Origin: Siniperca chuatsi | Lineage: Eukaryota; Chordata; Actinopteri; Centrarchiformes; Sinipercidae | Direction of reading: 5' to 3' | DNA length: 64,000 nt | NCBI RefSeq assembly: GCF_020085105.1 | Contig: NC_058055.1 | Coordinates: 10,307,822-10,371,821, forward strand | Shown here: positions 22,895-47,061 of the stretch, piece by piece | How positions within the stretch are numbered: the first letter of the stretch is position 1 | Layout of the letters: every line of letters starts with the position of its first letter | Program-made: the position numbers and the translations under genes | Notes under the pieces: generated by a model | The model's database searches: none | Seen by the model: the letters and a program-made list of their open reading frames with translations, nothing else | Told to the model about the DNA's origin: nothing

Positions 22895-23086
22895 TCAGTA
22901 GAAGGGGAAGGGGAGCATAAGGAGAAGGGCTTCCCTCATTTTCATAACCTCCTCCCCCATATTCCCTTCATACAGTAATGTTAAATTTCCCTTGTGACAT
23001 GCACAATTTACTCTCAGTCTATTTTCGGTCTCATTCATTTGTGGTTTAGGCATCCCTTTTAGTTTTGTTATGCATTTCCTTCCCAT
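22895..23086 (-). other. Short minus-strand open frame, probably not a gene
   Basis: A 63-codon frame rich in charged residues and ending FPFY. I see no flanking splice sites, promoter or known domain. The surrounding 22.7-23.8 kb is AT-rich and otherwise featureless. Confidence 0.1.
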
Positions 23087-23830
23087 TTTGAGACTTCTTC
23101 AATTAAAAGGATCTAATGCTTCACAGAAGCCCAGTTCTCTTATTCAGATTATGGTAAATGAAGTATGTCTTAATCACGTGTTTGGGACTAAAACGGTTCT
23201 GAGCCATTTACTGTAGATATTTTCCTATACAGGTATTTAAAGGGCTATACTGTAATTTTAAAAAGTCTAAAAAGTACAAACAACAATGTTTAGTTTTTTT
23301 TTCAGAGAAGTTGTTTTGACACTTCACAGTAGGAAAACCACAGGTGTAAGTAATACATTTATAGCTGAATTATTTTTTTCTCAGGGTCACTGGGACACTT
23401 GAATAGAACTGAGCCATCATTAATGTTATTGGTAGTACCTATGCTTTTCCTACTATGACAAGTAAAACATATCTGCTGTTATCAAGGGGCTGTTAAGCAA
23501 TAATTGTTAGTCTCTTGGCAATGCAATGTCAATAAAACCTTAAAAAATTTAAAATCCTACTGCTGATTAATAATGCATAACAAATATAGTAAATATTTAG
23601 GAAAGGTTTCGATTCTAAATCACAACATTTATTCCTTGGGTGTGTTTACTTGTTCACAGAAGTCAAATCAACTGATTTAAAAATAACACACGTTGAACAA
23701 CTTGCTTTCACAGATGGGTGAAATGATTGGAGTGAAAAATAAATGACTGATTGAACAGGTGAATGTAAAAAATCTATGAAAATCATGTTGCACAGAAATC
23801 CCATTAAAAAGCATATAAACAATCACACTC

Positions 23831-23955
23831 GGGAGTATGATGATTAATGGTTAAGACACATACCATATAACTGCAAAGTCCCCGGTTCTATATGGAAGAT
23901 CTAAAGTTTGGAAGTTTAATTCCAGTTCTCTCTCCCAGCATTTCCTGTCTGAAAC
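23831..23955 (+). mobile_element. tRNA-derived SINE
   Basis: The head resembles a tRNA gene. An A-box-like TGATTAATGG (23850-23860 region) is followed by AAGACACATACC and a B-box-like CCCGGTTCTATATGG near 23880-23895. The body contains TCTCTCCCAGCATTTCCTGTCT, typical of fish tRNA-SINEs. The B box has lost the GGTTCGA consensus, so this is an old copy. It is not a functional tRNA gene. Confidence 0.6.
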
Positions 23956-24199
23956 TCTACTCTCCAAACTACAGATCACTCAGCTTTTGAAGAAACCAGT
24001 GCCACTAATGTACAGCAACATTTAAGGATCTGAATGTACTGCAATCACACAACAAACACACACGTGTGCTAAAAAAAAACAACAACTTTTATTCCATTTT
24101 GTATACGCGGATTAATGCTATGTTTAGATTTCAAATTAAAATATCATATTCAGAAAGACAAATTCAGTGCACTGGACTTTGACGTTGAACTTTGATTTG

Positions 24200-24640
24200 T
24201 TACAAAGTTGCAACATGTATATAAATGCAGCCTTTTTCCAATGAAGAACCTGCTCACTGGCTTAATATCGACCAAAGAATGCAAACTACGGATAGATAAA
24301 AATGATATACATATTATTTGTTTTTGGCAAGATAGAATAAGTTATAGACCGTGGTAACATCAGAGGTGATGGCAGGCCAACAGAGTTGCAGCACACATGA
24401 GATAAACAAGTTACTGCTGTTTCTCACCTGTCTGTACACCGACTTGTTTGCTTGAAAGCACTGACACAACAGGGACATTCTGATGTGCAGAAGAACAAAA
24501 GACAGCTGCACAAAGCGTAGTTGTGACAACAACACATTTCTGTCCTGGCTCATGCAGTTGACCTGGTATAAACACCCCAGGCTTTCTATTTAGTTTGGAT
24601 CACTTTTATAAAAGAAAGGGTAAGGGTTTTTTTAGGAGGC
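24200..24640 (-). other. Possible minus-strand promoter and exon, unassigned
   Basis: On the minus strand a TATAAAAG box (about 24603-24612; the local sequence is palindromic) precedes an ATG at 24553. It opens a 79-codon frame and contains a good donor (CAG then GTGAGA) after codon 42. The N-terminal part is leucine-rich but not a clear signal peptide. I found no convincing downstream exon, so this is only a lead. Confidence 0.15.
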
Positions 24641-25102
24641 CGGCCTAATTCACTGCTGGCCAAGACTCCTCAGCCTATACTGGGGTTTTTAAAATGTGTT
24701 AGTTCACTATTACATTGTGAGACATTATGCATACACGTGACTGTTTTTCTTCATTATCTATGTCTATTGTATTTTTGAATACCAAGGGTAACAATGTCTT
24801 AAACACAAAGTATTGCCTCTCTGTAGTAAGTTATTTGCATAGCAAATAAATACATTTTATGGAGTCATTAATTTTTTGTACACACACACACAGAGTTGTG
24901 TAAGAACTATAACATTACAGTTATGGGAAACAACCTGGTGGGGTTTGCATTTGGATAGTTTAGCTTCAAACATTGATTTTAAAAAAACTGGAGAATTTGA
25001 GAATACTAGTTGCAGAGAGGTGAAGAACTCTCCTCAGTTTCCTCTCTTGCGTATAATGGCTCCTAGTCACCATTATTTGGATCACTTTGTGTCTTTTCTG
25101 TG

Positions 25103-25263
25103 ATCACATATCAGTTAGATTAGCTCGCATTAGCCAGAGAGCTGCTTGGCCGTCGTAGCTAAGACGGCACGTCAGGAAGAGATGAGAGTGGATAGGAATC
25201 ACCAGATTCGGAAACATCTGTAGTTGCGTTTGTAGTTCGGAAGTATACAACTGCGCGTGTCAG
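25103..25263 (+). repeat. 161-bp direct repeat, upstream copy
   Basis: Identical to 30289-30449 except for one base (A at about 25205, C in the other copy). It contains a GCCGTC...GACGGC hairpin, an ETS-like CGGAAGT and CACGTCA. The flanks of the two copies differ. The pair brackets the complete ependymin-like gene. Confidence 0.95.
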
Positions 25264-26128
25264 CTATGCGATAGATGTTTCTAGCTCCTTCTGGGTGACT
25301 GTGGATATCAAATTTAATACTTCACTGTAGTTTCATATTTTTTAAGATCACATATAAATACATTTAAGAGGCAAAATCATGCAGGAAGGTCTCAGTTGAC
25401 AGATGGCACAGGTAGAGAGACCATTTATTGAGACAACACATCAAATCAAGGTTGATGGGATTTGGGAGTTGACTACTTCTGACAAAAAAGAAAATGACAT
25501 CCAATGAAATAAAATGTTCATTGTAAAATAAACACCTCACACATTCAAATTTAAATGAAATCTAAAGGCCCATTCTGGTGTCTGGAGGGGATCTTTAAGG
25601 ATTTGTAGAGACCTGCATCAATACCAGCTACAACTACATATCTTTAAGTAAGGAGGAAGTATTGTGTAGAACCTAAGGTTACAGGAAATGTGGCTCCACT
25701 GCCATTATGGAACAGAAAGTTCAAAGAAAGGTTTCAGTTTCTGACGGACAAAGGATGAATCCATTTTTTGCAATCTTAGCTATAGGTCTACAGTGTGTAC
25801 CTCTTAACCATATCATCATTGTATTTTATTGTAGAGCTCTATTTCCATCATGTGAGCCTTGATTATCCTCCATAATCATTCCCACTTGACCTCCTGTTTA
25901 CATATGGCACTCTGAAAGGCAATTTTGGGACAGGCAGAGATAAACATTGCTCAAAAACATCTGAGGACAGCTGCACAATCCCAAAAGAAAAGATAGCCTA
26001 AGATAATTATTTTATTGGGTCACCACCAGCCGGGACAGGGGCTAATTTGTTTAGACAGCTTGATGTTTGAAGTCTAAGGTCCCGGGTCTTTTTACGCAAT
26101 ACTTAATGTGTGCACTGGCCTTTATCCC

Positions 26129-26136
26129 TATAAAAG
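26129..26136 (+). promoter_or_regulatory. TATA box of the ependymin-like gene
   Basis: TATAAAAG sits in CCCTATAAAAGCAGC, 96 bases before the start codon. Initiation would be expected near 26158-26162, leaving a leader of about 65 bases with no upstream ATG of note. Confidence 0.75.
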
Positions 26137-26224
26137 CAGCAGTAACTTCACTGAAAGGTAGATGCGCTTAGGGTTGTTTTTGCCATCTCGAACTTTATTT
26201 TGTGACTCCCTCTCGATCAGGAAA

Positions 26225-27533
26225 ATGTATGCAGCTGTTATGCTCTTCGTCTTCATGTGCTTGACTGCCACCACCCATGCAGATCACCATCAGCCTTGTC
26301 GTAAGAATTTGTAGTTCCATCATTTTGGTTCTTTTTGTTATTTGATTTTGAGTTGTCTGTGTGTTAGGCAGCTTTTGAGGATCACTTAATTTCCTATTTG
26401 CGTCAACAGTAAACTCTGTGGACTCTATGGTTGAATTAGCTGAAAAGGTGTCTATTTTCTTATCAGCATGTGTAAGACCCATCTAACTGACATTGTTGTC
26501 TTTCAGATGCACCCAATATGACTGGATTCATGACTGTGGTGAGTGTTTTTAAAATTTGTCTTTCAAGACCAATAGTTCCTCTAGTACTTTTTATAGCATT
26601 TTAAAATATAGCATTAAACCCTAACTCTTTCACTCTGAATGTATGTTGTTGAATGAAACCAGATGTCCCTAAAGGGTGAAGTGAAAGCATTTGGTGCGTT
26701 CACTTACGATTCAATGGGCAAGAAACTACGGTTCAGATCAAACGAGAGCCAACCCACAAACACCTCCCTAGGTTTGGATCTGCTGATGTTTTTTGATGAT
26801 GTAAGTGATTTCTTTCTTTTAAAACAATCTCACTGTTCACTTGATGCTGTTTTGCGCCTTGACATCTGAATCTGTATCTGCATCTGGCAGGGGATTTTCT
26901 ACGAGATTGACAGCAAAAACCAGAGCTGTGAGAAAAAAACACTGCAATGCACCCAGCACCCTCTAGATATTCCCGATGATGCAACGTTTTCATCTACGGC
27001 AAACACTGGGAGTCCATTCATTGAAGGGGAGGGATTAAAAGTCACCATATGGACAGGATCAATGCCAGACACGAAAGGTGAGGGAGATGCTATAAAATAA
27101 CACATGTACCTTTTTAGTGACAGAGTTGCAAAGTTGTGGTGACATTCATTGACTTGAATGTTTTCCGTCTTTCTCTTTTTCAGGCCATTACTCCATGTCT
27201 GTAACCACGAAATGTTTGCCTGTCACCACGTTCTACTTCTTTGAGTCCGCAACATTCTTATTCAGGTTGGTGAATTGTTTTTAAATGCTTGGGCCAATTA
27301 ACACCCCAGGGATATTTATGCAACTTTCTAGTATCTGTTGGCTGTGCAGGCTATAGCGAATGTCCTTGAAATATCTCCATGTAATTTTTGTGTCACTTTC
27401 TCACAGCAACACGGACATTGAACTCGAGATCAAAGATCCTGATCTCCTTGTGGTGCCTTCCTTTTGTGTGGGACAGCCTTTGGAGGAGACACCTGAAGGG
27501 ACAATAAATAGTTTCCTCAACGAGTTCATGTAG
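26225..27533 (+). CDS. Ependymin-like secreted glycoprotein (complete, 6 exons)
   Basis: Ependymins are secreted, calcium-binding glycoproteins of fish cerebrospinal fluid and other tissues. Exons: 26225-26300, 26507-26538, 26663-26800, 26891-27077, 27184-27265 and 27407-27533. They join to 642 nt, 213 residues plus TAG, the normal family length. Residues 1-19 form a signal peptide (MYAAVMLFVFMCLTATTHA). Family hallmarks are the QPC near the mature N-terminus, the GxFxYDSxGKKLRF strand, YEIDSKNQSC, the HYSMS...KCLPV segment and the VPSFC near the C-terminus. At least three N-glycosylation sequons are visible (NES, NTS, NQS). The TATA box and an AATAAA lie at proper distances and no disruption is seen, so it is probably expressed. 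I cannot tell whether it is the classical brain ependymin or one of the ependymin-like paralogues. Confidence 0.92.
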
Positions 27534-27845
27534 ATGAAACCTCGCCAGCAGAAAATCAAACCCCTATCCAAGTGTGGCCTGCCAGAATTTTAGACTTTTC
27601 TCTCCTTTTCATGTGTGACTCGAGTTTTTCGCGTGACACTGCACTACATCACATCTGTTTCCATCCCATCTTCCACTCCCCTATGAAGATTTGGCTTTGA
27701 ATGGATCATACTGTATACATACATGCATTTTGATATAAAGGAAAGAGATATGACATGGATTATAGAATTAGTCATAATTACTAACAGTTGGTGGCTTTTT
27801 AAGTTGGTACTGCTTACAAAACCTGTAAGATATGATTAATGGAAC

Positions 27846-27851
27846 AATAAA
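27846..27851 (+). terminator. Poly(A) signal of the ependymin-like gene
   Basis: AATAAA about 310 bases after the stop codon, followed by a GT-rich stretch (GGTGTGAAGAG) within 30 bases. This fits a normal cleavage site. Confidence 0.7.
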
Positions 27852-28514
27852 ATGTCAAAGCTGTCAAAGGTGTGAAGAGAAGTTTTTTCATCCAAGATTA
27901 TTTCTTTATTAAGTGTTTTGACTTGACTTCTTTTACTACACACAACTTAATTATGTTCTGCCCAGAGATCCAGTTGCAATTAGTTTTTGGTAATTTCAAC
28001 ACAATTTTTGGAATATGCAACTCGTAAACACAATATCAGCTAAACAAAGTTTTTAAACTGAACTTTAAGAACTGACCGTCAGTCTAACAACAGTGTTAAT
28101 AAAAGAATGAATATTATTATCAATATGTATGAATTTATATCAGTGTGATTATTACAAATACCAACATGAACATATTAGTAATAGACGTATTAATAAGAGT
28201 TTTCTGGTCTGAAGGCCAGTCTATGTTGTATGTTCATACCAGCATCAAGGCAGTCCTGATAACACGCTACCCAGAACTAAACAACCAAAATGTAGCACTA
28301 AAAAAATGAATAGGTAATGCCTCTCCTTTTTTGTCCAATCAGAAGCAGCTGCTAGGCAAAAAAAGTCCCCAAAAGGAACATAAAATAACGGCAATAAAAC
28401 ATTTTACATGTGAAAAGACAGAGCTTAATTTCTTGTATTTGTCTGCTTTGTCTGTGTATGTAACCATTGTAAGAAATATATTCAGTTCAGTTCAGTAAAG
28501 ATTAGTAAAGATTT

Positions 28515-28566
28515 CTCCTCCTGGCAGCTTTATATATATATATATATATAAAGCTGCCAGGAGGAG
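28515..28566. repeat. 52-bp perfect palindrome with a TA core
   Basis: CTCCTCCTGGCAGCTT (28515-28530) is followed by 20 bases of alternating TA and then its exact reverse complement (28551-28566). Because the TA core is itself self-complementary, the whole 52 bp is a perfect palindrome able to form a cruciform. Confidence 0.97.
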
Positions 28567-28567
28567 C

Positions 28568-28637
<70 letters not shown>
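28567..28637. repeat. TA dinucleotide microsatellite
   Basis: About 70 bases of almost uninterrupted TA directly follow the palindrome. Length is likely polymorphic and may be misassembled. Confidence 0.95.
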
Positions 28638-28639
<2 letters not shown>

Positions 28640-29689
28640 CTTTGAAGAGAGAAAATCATATGTCCGACTTTTAGCTTGTTCTGAGTCATTTGTGCTGAAA
28701 CAGGACACCGTGCATTTGGGTTTAAGACCACTTATTAGGTGCTGAATAAAATATGATGTGAGCTTTATTTGTTTGTATCAAAAGGTAACGTAAATGATTT
28801 CATTTTGCATCCAGGTTTATCAAACTGAGTTTTGAAGATGTAAATTAGTATGTATCATATTATCATATATGGATGCTAGTTAACAAAAATAATGTTTTAT
28901 GTATACTTTTGTTCTCATTGTGATAGTTTATCCACATATTACAATACTTCATAGGAGTACACAGAATGGATAAAACAAGAGGGCAGCTTGCTCTTTACAT
29001 GAAGTAGGCAAGTAAATCTCTTAGTGATGCACTCCAGTCATGAAAGAGTGATGGTGTGGAAATATTTAGAAAGCATTTATTCCTTCTGTCAAAAAACTCA
29101 TGGTTAACCACAGTGCGGTGCACTTCAAAACAGTAGGAAGGAGTTCCTAATATTTTGTAAATTAATGTACAATAGCAGTAATTACATGGGTTATGTGTTT
29201 AGATGTTTTTATGTAATCAATATATAAACACGGTGGGCCAAAATGGGTTTAATGTTTGTCAAACTGAAAGGAGAGTCAGGTTATTAGTTAGCCCACAATT
29301 TCTTCCAATTTGGTCACTTTACTTGAAGTTATAAGTCTCTAAGTTATCTGTGAATTTAATAGGCTATGTTTATACATTTGTATGTGCAATATATAAATAC
29401 ATTTCTGATGATACATATGTAATCTATGTAGTTAAAGTACCTCTCCACTCACAGAAAGACGCAGATCCAGACTTGGATGTTTTCGCTTGAAGTGGATATT
29501 TTCCATCACAGTGAGTCAATAAACTTGGGATCTAAAAGCTGCGTGTTGATTTCTCAAACACTGTGTATGGTGACTGTCAGTCATGCTGTGATCACACGGG
29601 AGAAAAGCCGGGAGCTCGAGAGCACTGACAGACATGATGTGGCCCCTGTTACCAGCAGTTCACGGTGCCACCGACAGGTGGTGTGTGTG

Positions 29690-29894
29690 CTGCATGCATA
29701 ATAACGAAAATACAAACTGTGCCTTGCTATGTTAGCCACCAAGGAGCTTCTTAACGTAAGCTAGCAAATAAAACTATTATTTGTGAGATTTGGAAAATGA
29801 CAGTTTGTGCGGGAAATTAACGAAAGCATCCTTATTGCAAAGTCCGCAACGTTTGGATTATTTGTGTTTCAGTCCGTCTTTGATTTAAAACGAG
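29690..29894 (+). promoter_or_regulatory. stag2: Probable stag2 promoter and non-coding first exon
   Basis: This CpG-containing stretch ends with a strong donor, CGAG then GTAAGT (GT at 29895-29896). The first coding exon of stag2 at 33273 begins with an acceptor and carries 75 bases of leader, so an upstream untranslated exon must exist; this is the best candidate. A YY1-like AAAATGGCGG lies just downstream (about 29910). There is no TATA box, as expected for a housekeeping gene. The transcription start is unknown. Confidence 0.5.
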
Positions 29895-29939
29895 GTAAGT
29901 TTTGAGGTAAAATGGCGGATATCTTACGTTAACATCCAC

Positions 29940-30790
29940 GGAGTTTGTCATTGATGCTACTAGGTAACGTTAGCTGGCCAGGCACTTGACATTCGTGTTA
30001 TCAGGAGTTATTAACATAGAAATACGACTTTATCCGAATAAATTAGAATGAACGTCATTAATAATATCGACCTAACCTAACCTTCCAGCTGGTGTTGAGT
30101 AGCTAGTGGTCGCGTTAGCCAGCTAGCTACAGCTAACGGTAATGCTAGCCAAGCTAGCAACTAATCTTCAGATGAAAATGTATTAAAATCCAAAATTGAA
30201 TCCCAATCCTAACGTTCGTAGCTCGGTACGAAGAAAGTAGTCAAGGGGAGGGAGTAAAGGTAGTTAACAAGATAATGTCTCGGCTAACATCACATATCAG
30301 TTAGATTAGCTCGCATTAGCCAGAGAGCTGCTTGGCCGTCGTAGCTAAGACGGCACGTCAGGAAGAGATGAGAGTGGATAGGAATCACCAGCTTCGGAAA
30401 CATCTGTAGTTGCGTTTGTAGTTCGGAAGTATACAACTGCGCGTGTCAGTTTTGTTTTTGGATCAACTTGTTTTAAATTCGAAGTAACGTTAGAATTTAC
30501 CATCACAACGACCTGCCATAAATATTTATGTTACATTAACGTTACTTGTCAAAGAAAGTAACGTTACGTTACGTTATATTGCCGCACTCAAACCCAGTAT
30601 GCGTTCCCATTTATGGTCATCGGAGTCCGAAGTCAGGCCTCTCGTCTGTTCAGAACAAGAACAACCATGTCATGTTTACATTGCATTTTGGGATGTCCCG
30701 TTACAATGTGCTTGTGTTGTGTAAGCACGCCCCCACAGATTTCCCTTCTCTGACTATATCTGCTGTAACGTTAAGTTACCGATGAAGTTG
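29940..30790. promoter_or_regulatory. stag2: AACGTT/GCTAGC-rich cluster after the stag2 first exon
   Basis: Within this stretch AACGTT occurs six times (near 29966, 30210, 30486, 30538, 30560, 30768), often as GTAACGTTA, together with several GCTAGC or AGCTAGC strings near 30110-30160. Such motifs are rare elsewhere in the window except in the matching region after the thoc2 first exon. It may be a promoter-proximal regulatory or replication-related feature, or a tolerated CpG-bearing repeat. Confidence 0.5.
30289..30449 (+). repeat. 161-bp direct repeat, downstream copy (in the stag2 5' region)
   Basis: Near-identical partner of 25103-25263. This copy sits inside the AACGTT/GCTAGC-rich zone and shares its composition (GTAGCTAAG, ATTAGC), so it looks like the original and the 25-kb copy the derivative. 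It may be part of an alternative stag2 5' exon or an enhancer; no splice donor follows it directly. Confidence 0.95.
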
Positions 30791-30799
30791 TGAAGCACT

Positions 30800-33272
30800 G
30801 GCATCTGCATACGTTACCTGTCCAGGTGAATGACAACCGTATACAAAATCTGAATTGTATCAGATTCATGTACTTAGTAAACATAAACCTTGATCTGGCA
30901 ATATTCATACCGTTGTGTGATAGCTTCGTAATTGCACACACAAGAAACATTTCAACATGGGTTATTTTCCCTCGCACTACTTGCAAAAGCATGTGCGGTT
31001 CGACAGGCTAGTACACTCCACACCGCCCTATAGGCTCTGTCGGAGTAGCTGCGTCTCTCCTTGACTAAAGACAATTACGGAGAATTTCAGTCATCACAGG
31101 GAATTTGTTAAACCAAACGAAGAGAGGTTTGCAGGGTTCAGCTTGTCCCAGTTTGGAAGACCATGCACGCACACATGCCTGTGTGGTGAGGTTGTAACTC
31201 AACAAGTCAGGTTATTTCCCATTACATTAAGAGCATGACACTTTATTAAAGAAAAGAAGTAAAATATTTCTAATAGAATTACCATATTACTTTTGTGTTT
31301 ATTTCTATTATAAATAGTTGTTCATGCTTAAAAGCACTGATGACATTGGAAGTATGCCATTCTTTTACAAATAAACCTTGAACATACTGTATATTTTTAC
31401 ATTAATTTATATTGTGATTAAACTATAATTCAAGCATGCAAATGATTCAGTAATGTCTCCTAGATAGTAAGTGTACTATTTATTTACTGTGGTGGGCACA
31501 GAAAATTAATTAGTCATATCTACAGCTTTATGCATGCTGTCATTAGCTCATTTGTGTCAGACAGCAGGAACTCAGTTGCAGTTGTCAGTATAGGTGTCAT
31601 ACTGCTCTGTCAGATAACCACCTGGCAAGTGGTAATTGGCCAATTTTGCTTTTAGAAAACCATCTACCTGTCTTGCTCAGTACAATTTGTGTTCAGCTTT
31701 GGCGCAAGAGGTCAATACAAGTTAAACAGTAGGGGAGGAGTAAGACACATTACCTGCCTGCGAGTGTGGCTACCAAGGTTAACACTACACAATATTGCCA
31801 TTCTAATATCCCCCCGTTCTTTATGTAGCATTTCACTTTACAAAAGGAAGAAAAAAAAGCTGTGATTTATTGAATGAATTTTCACTGCCCAGCTGCAAAT
31901 ACTCCCACAGTGCCCTCAGACCTCATATAGAAATGTGCTTGATTAAAATTTGCAGAAGATTTTTGGGATTTTTATTCAATGAATGATCATAATGTTCATC
32001 AACTCATTTAGATAATACTACACCATAGAAAACTAGAATTTTGTGATTCACAGGATGACAAAAATGGTAATAAAACATGTTATCTGTATTTCAAACTTTG
32101 CAGTTTGGGAGTCAAAAATAACTGATTTACAAGTTTAGAATTACCTATAGTTAGAGATAAAAGCAAGTGAGTTGTCAGTGTGCAAAATTGTGGAAGTGAG
32201 TCAGTGCAGTGACAGGAGAGCAGCCCCATTAAGCCTGTAACAAAAGCTTGGTTGTTGAGGAGAGCTCTGAACAAGATGTGTGATTAAAGTAGGCTGCATC
32301 TAATTATTGTTTTCTTCATCAATGAATCACTTGAGATTAATCAATTAATGATTTTGTCTACAGAATGTCAGAAAATATTGAAAAATGTTGCACAGTTCCT
32401 CAGGCCCCAGGAGGATATCTTCAGATTGCTTTTTCTGTCTGGCCAGTTGTCCAAAACAGAGAAAAGCAGCAAATCATTATCGATGGCTCTGTTCTATTCA
32501 AATGTCCCAGTAAGCCATGACAGTGAGCCAGCATGCACAGTATCAGGACCCTGTAACTGAAGCAGCTGAATTGAATTCAGCCATCATTCATTTTATTATT
32601 TACACATTTGCTTTTTCAAGTTTGCAGATGTTTTATAGCCTTATGAATTGCATCCATCACATCTGTTTGGCCTCAAGGATAAACATACATTTTGGTGAGA
32701 AACACTGAAAAACAACATAGGGTCCTAATTAAGGTGTAAATACAGCAGGTGGTGAGTTCATGTTGTATGCTGTATGTATGGGGTGAAATCAGTCACTTAT
32801 ATAGACATTATTTCCCAAGTAGCTAGACTGCTACTGCCATGCAATGACTGGGACCCTCCACCTAGCTGTTTAAAAGATTAATTAGAGATTTCACAGGTAA
32901 ATGACTCATATAACTTGTAGTGCTTGGCTATCAGTGTAGTTACTGCTGCTACCTTAAATGAGCCACAGCTTTTTGTCTTGGTTTTTATCGAACAGAATAT
33001 CTACATGGTCATCATCATCATAGCATATACACAGTTTTCCTATCACTCAGGTGTTTAAGCGGTGCATTGCCAGGCTGGTGCATCTTCGGGCCTGATGTGC
33101 TCTTTCTGACAATAGAAACAAACACATTCTCGTCCCTTGGTCTTGGGTATTACCTGTAGCCTTGACACAGAGCCCTATATAAGATGTACTGTGATTTGTT
33201 TGTGAGTTATTGCAGCCAGTGTCAGTGATATCGTGCATAAATAAAACTCCTCTGATTTGTCTTATTTTCCAG
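30800..33272. other. stag2: Rest of the first stag2 intron, no other gene seen
   Basis: AT-rich intronic DNA with short chance open frames on both strands, none with a recognisable domain or splice framework. No clear interspersed repeat termini were found. Confidence 0.45.
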
Positions 33273-33347
33273 GTTCAGATACCTTCTTGCTTCAGATCCA
33301 GAGCAGTAGAAGCACCTACTCCAGCAGATCCAGATGATGTTAAAGAA

Positions 33348-47061
<13,714 letters not shown>

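Larger units (their letters stand above)
27900..29600. other. Intergenic AT-rich DNA with palindrome and TA microsatellite
   Basis: No coding exon recognised. The notable content is the palindrome and TA tract at 28515-28637, listed separately. GC content rises after about 29550, approaching the stag2 promoter. Confidence 0.6.

Noticed and set aside
22895-23086. Second cytokine exon near the M17-like gene
   Set aside because: No splice sites, no helical-cytokine pattern and no link to an upstream exon.
23831-23895. Functional tRNA gene
   Set aside because: Degenerate B box, no clean cloverleaf, and a SINE-like body follows.
30289-30449. 161-bp repeats as LTRs of an endogenous retroelement surrounding the ependymin gene
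   Set aside because: No TG...CA ends, no primer-binding site or polypurine tract, and no gag/pol remnants between the copies.
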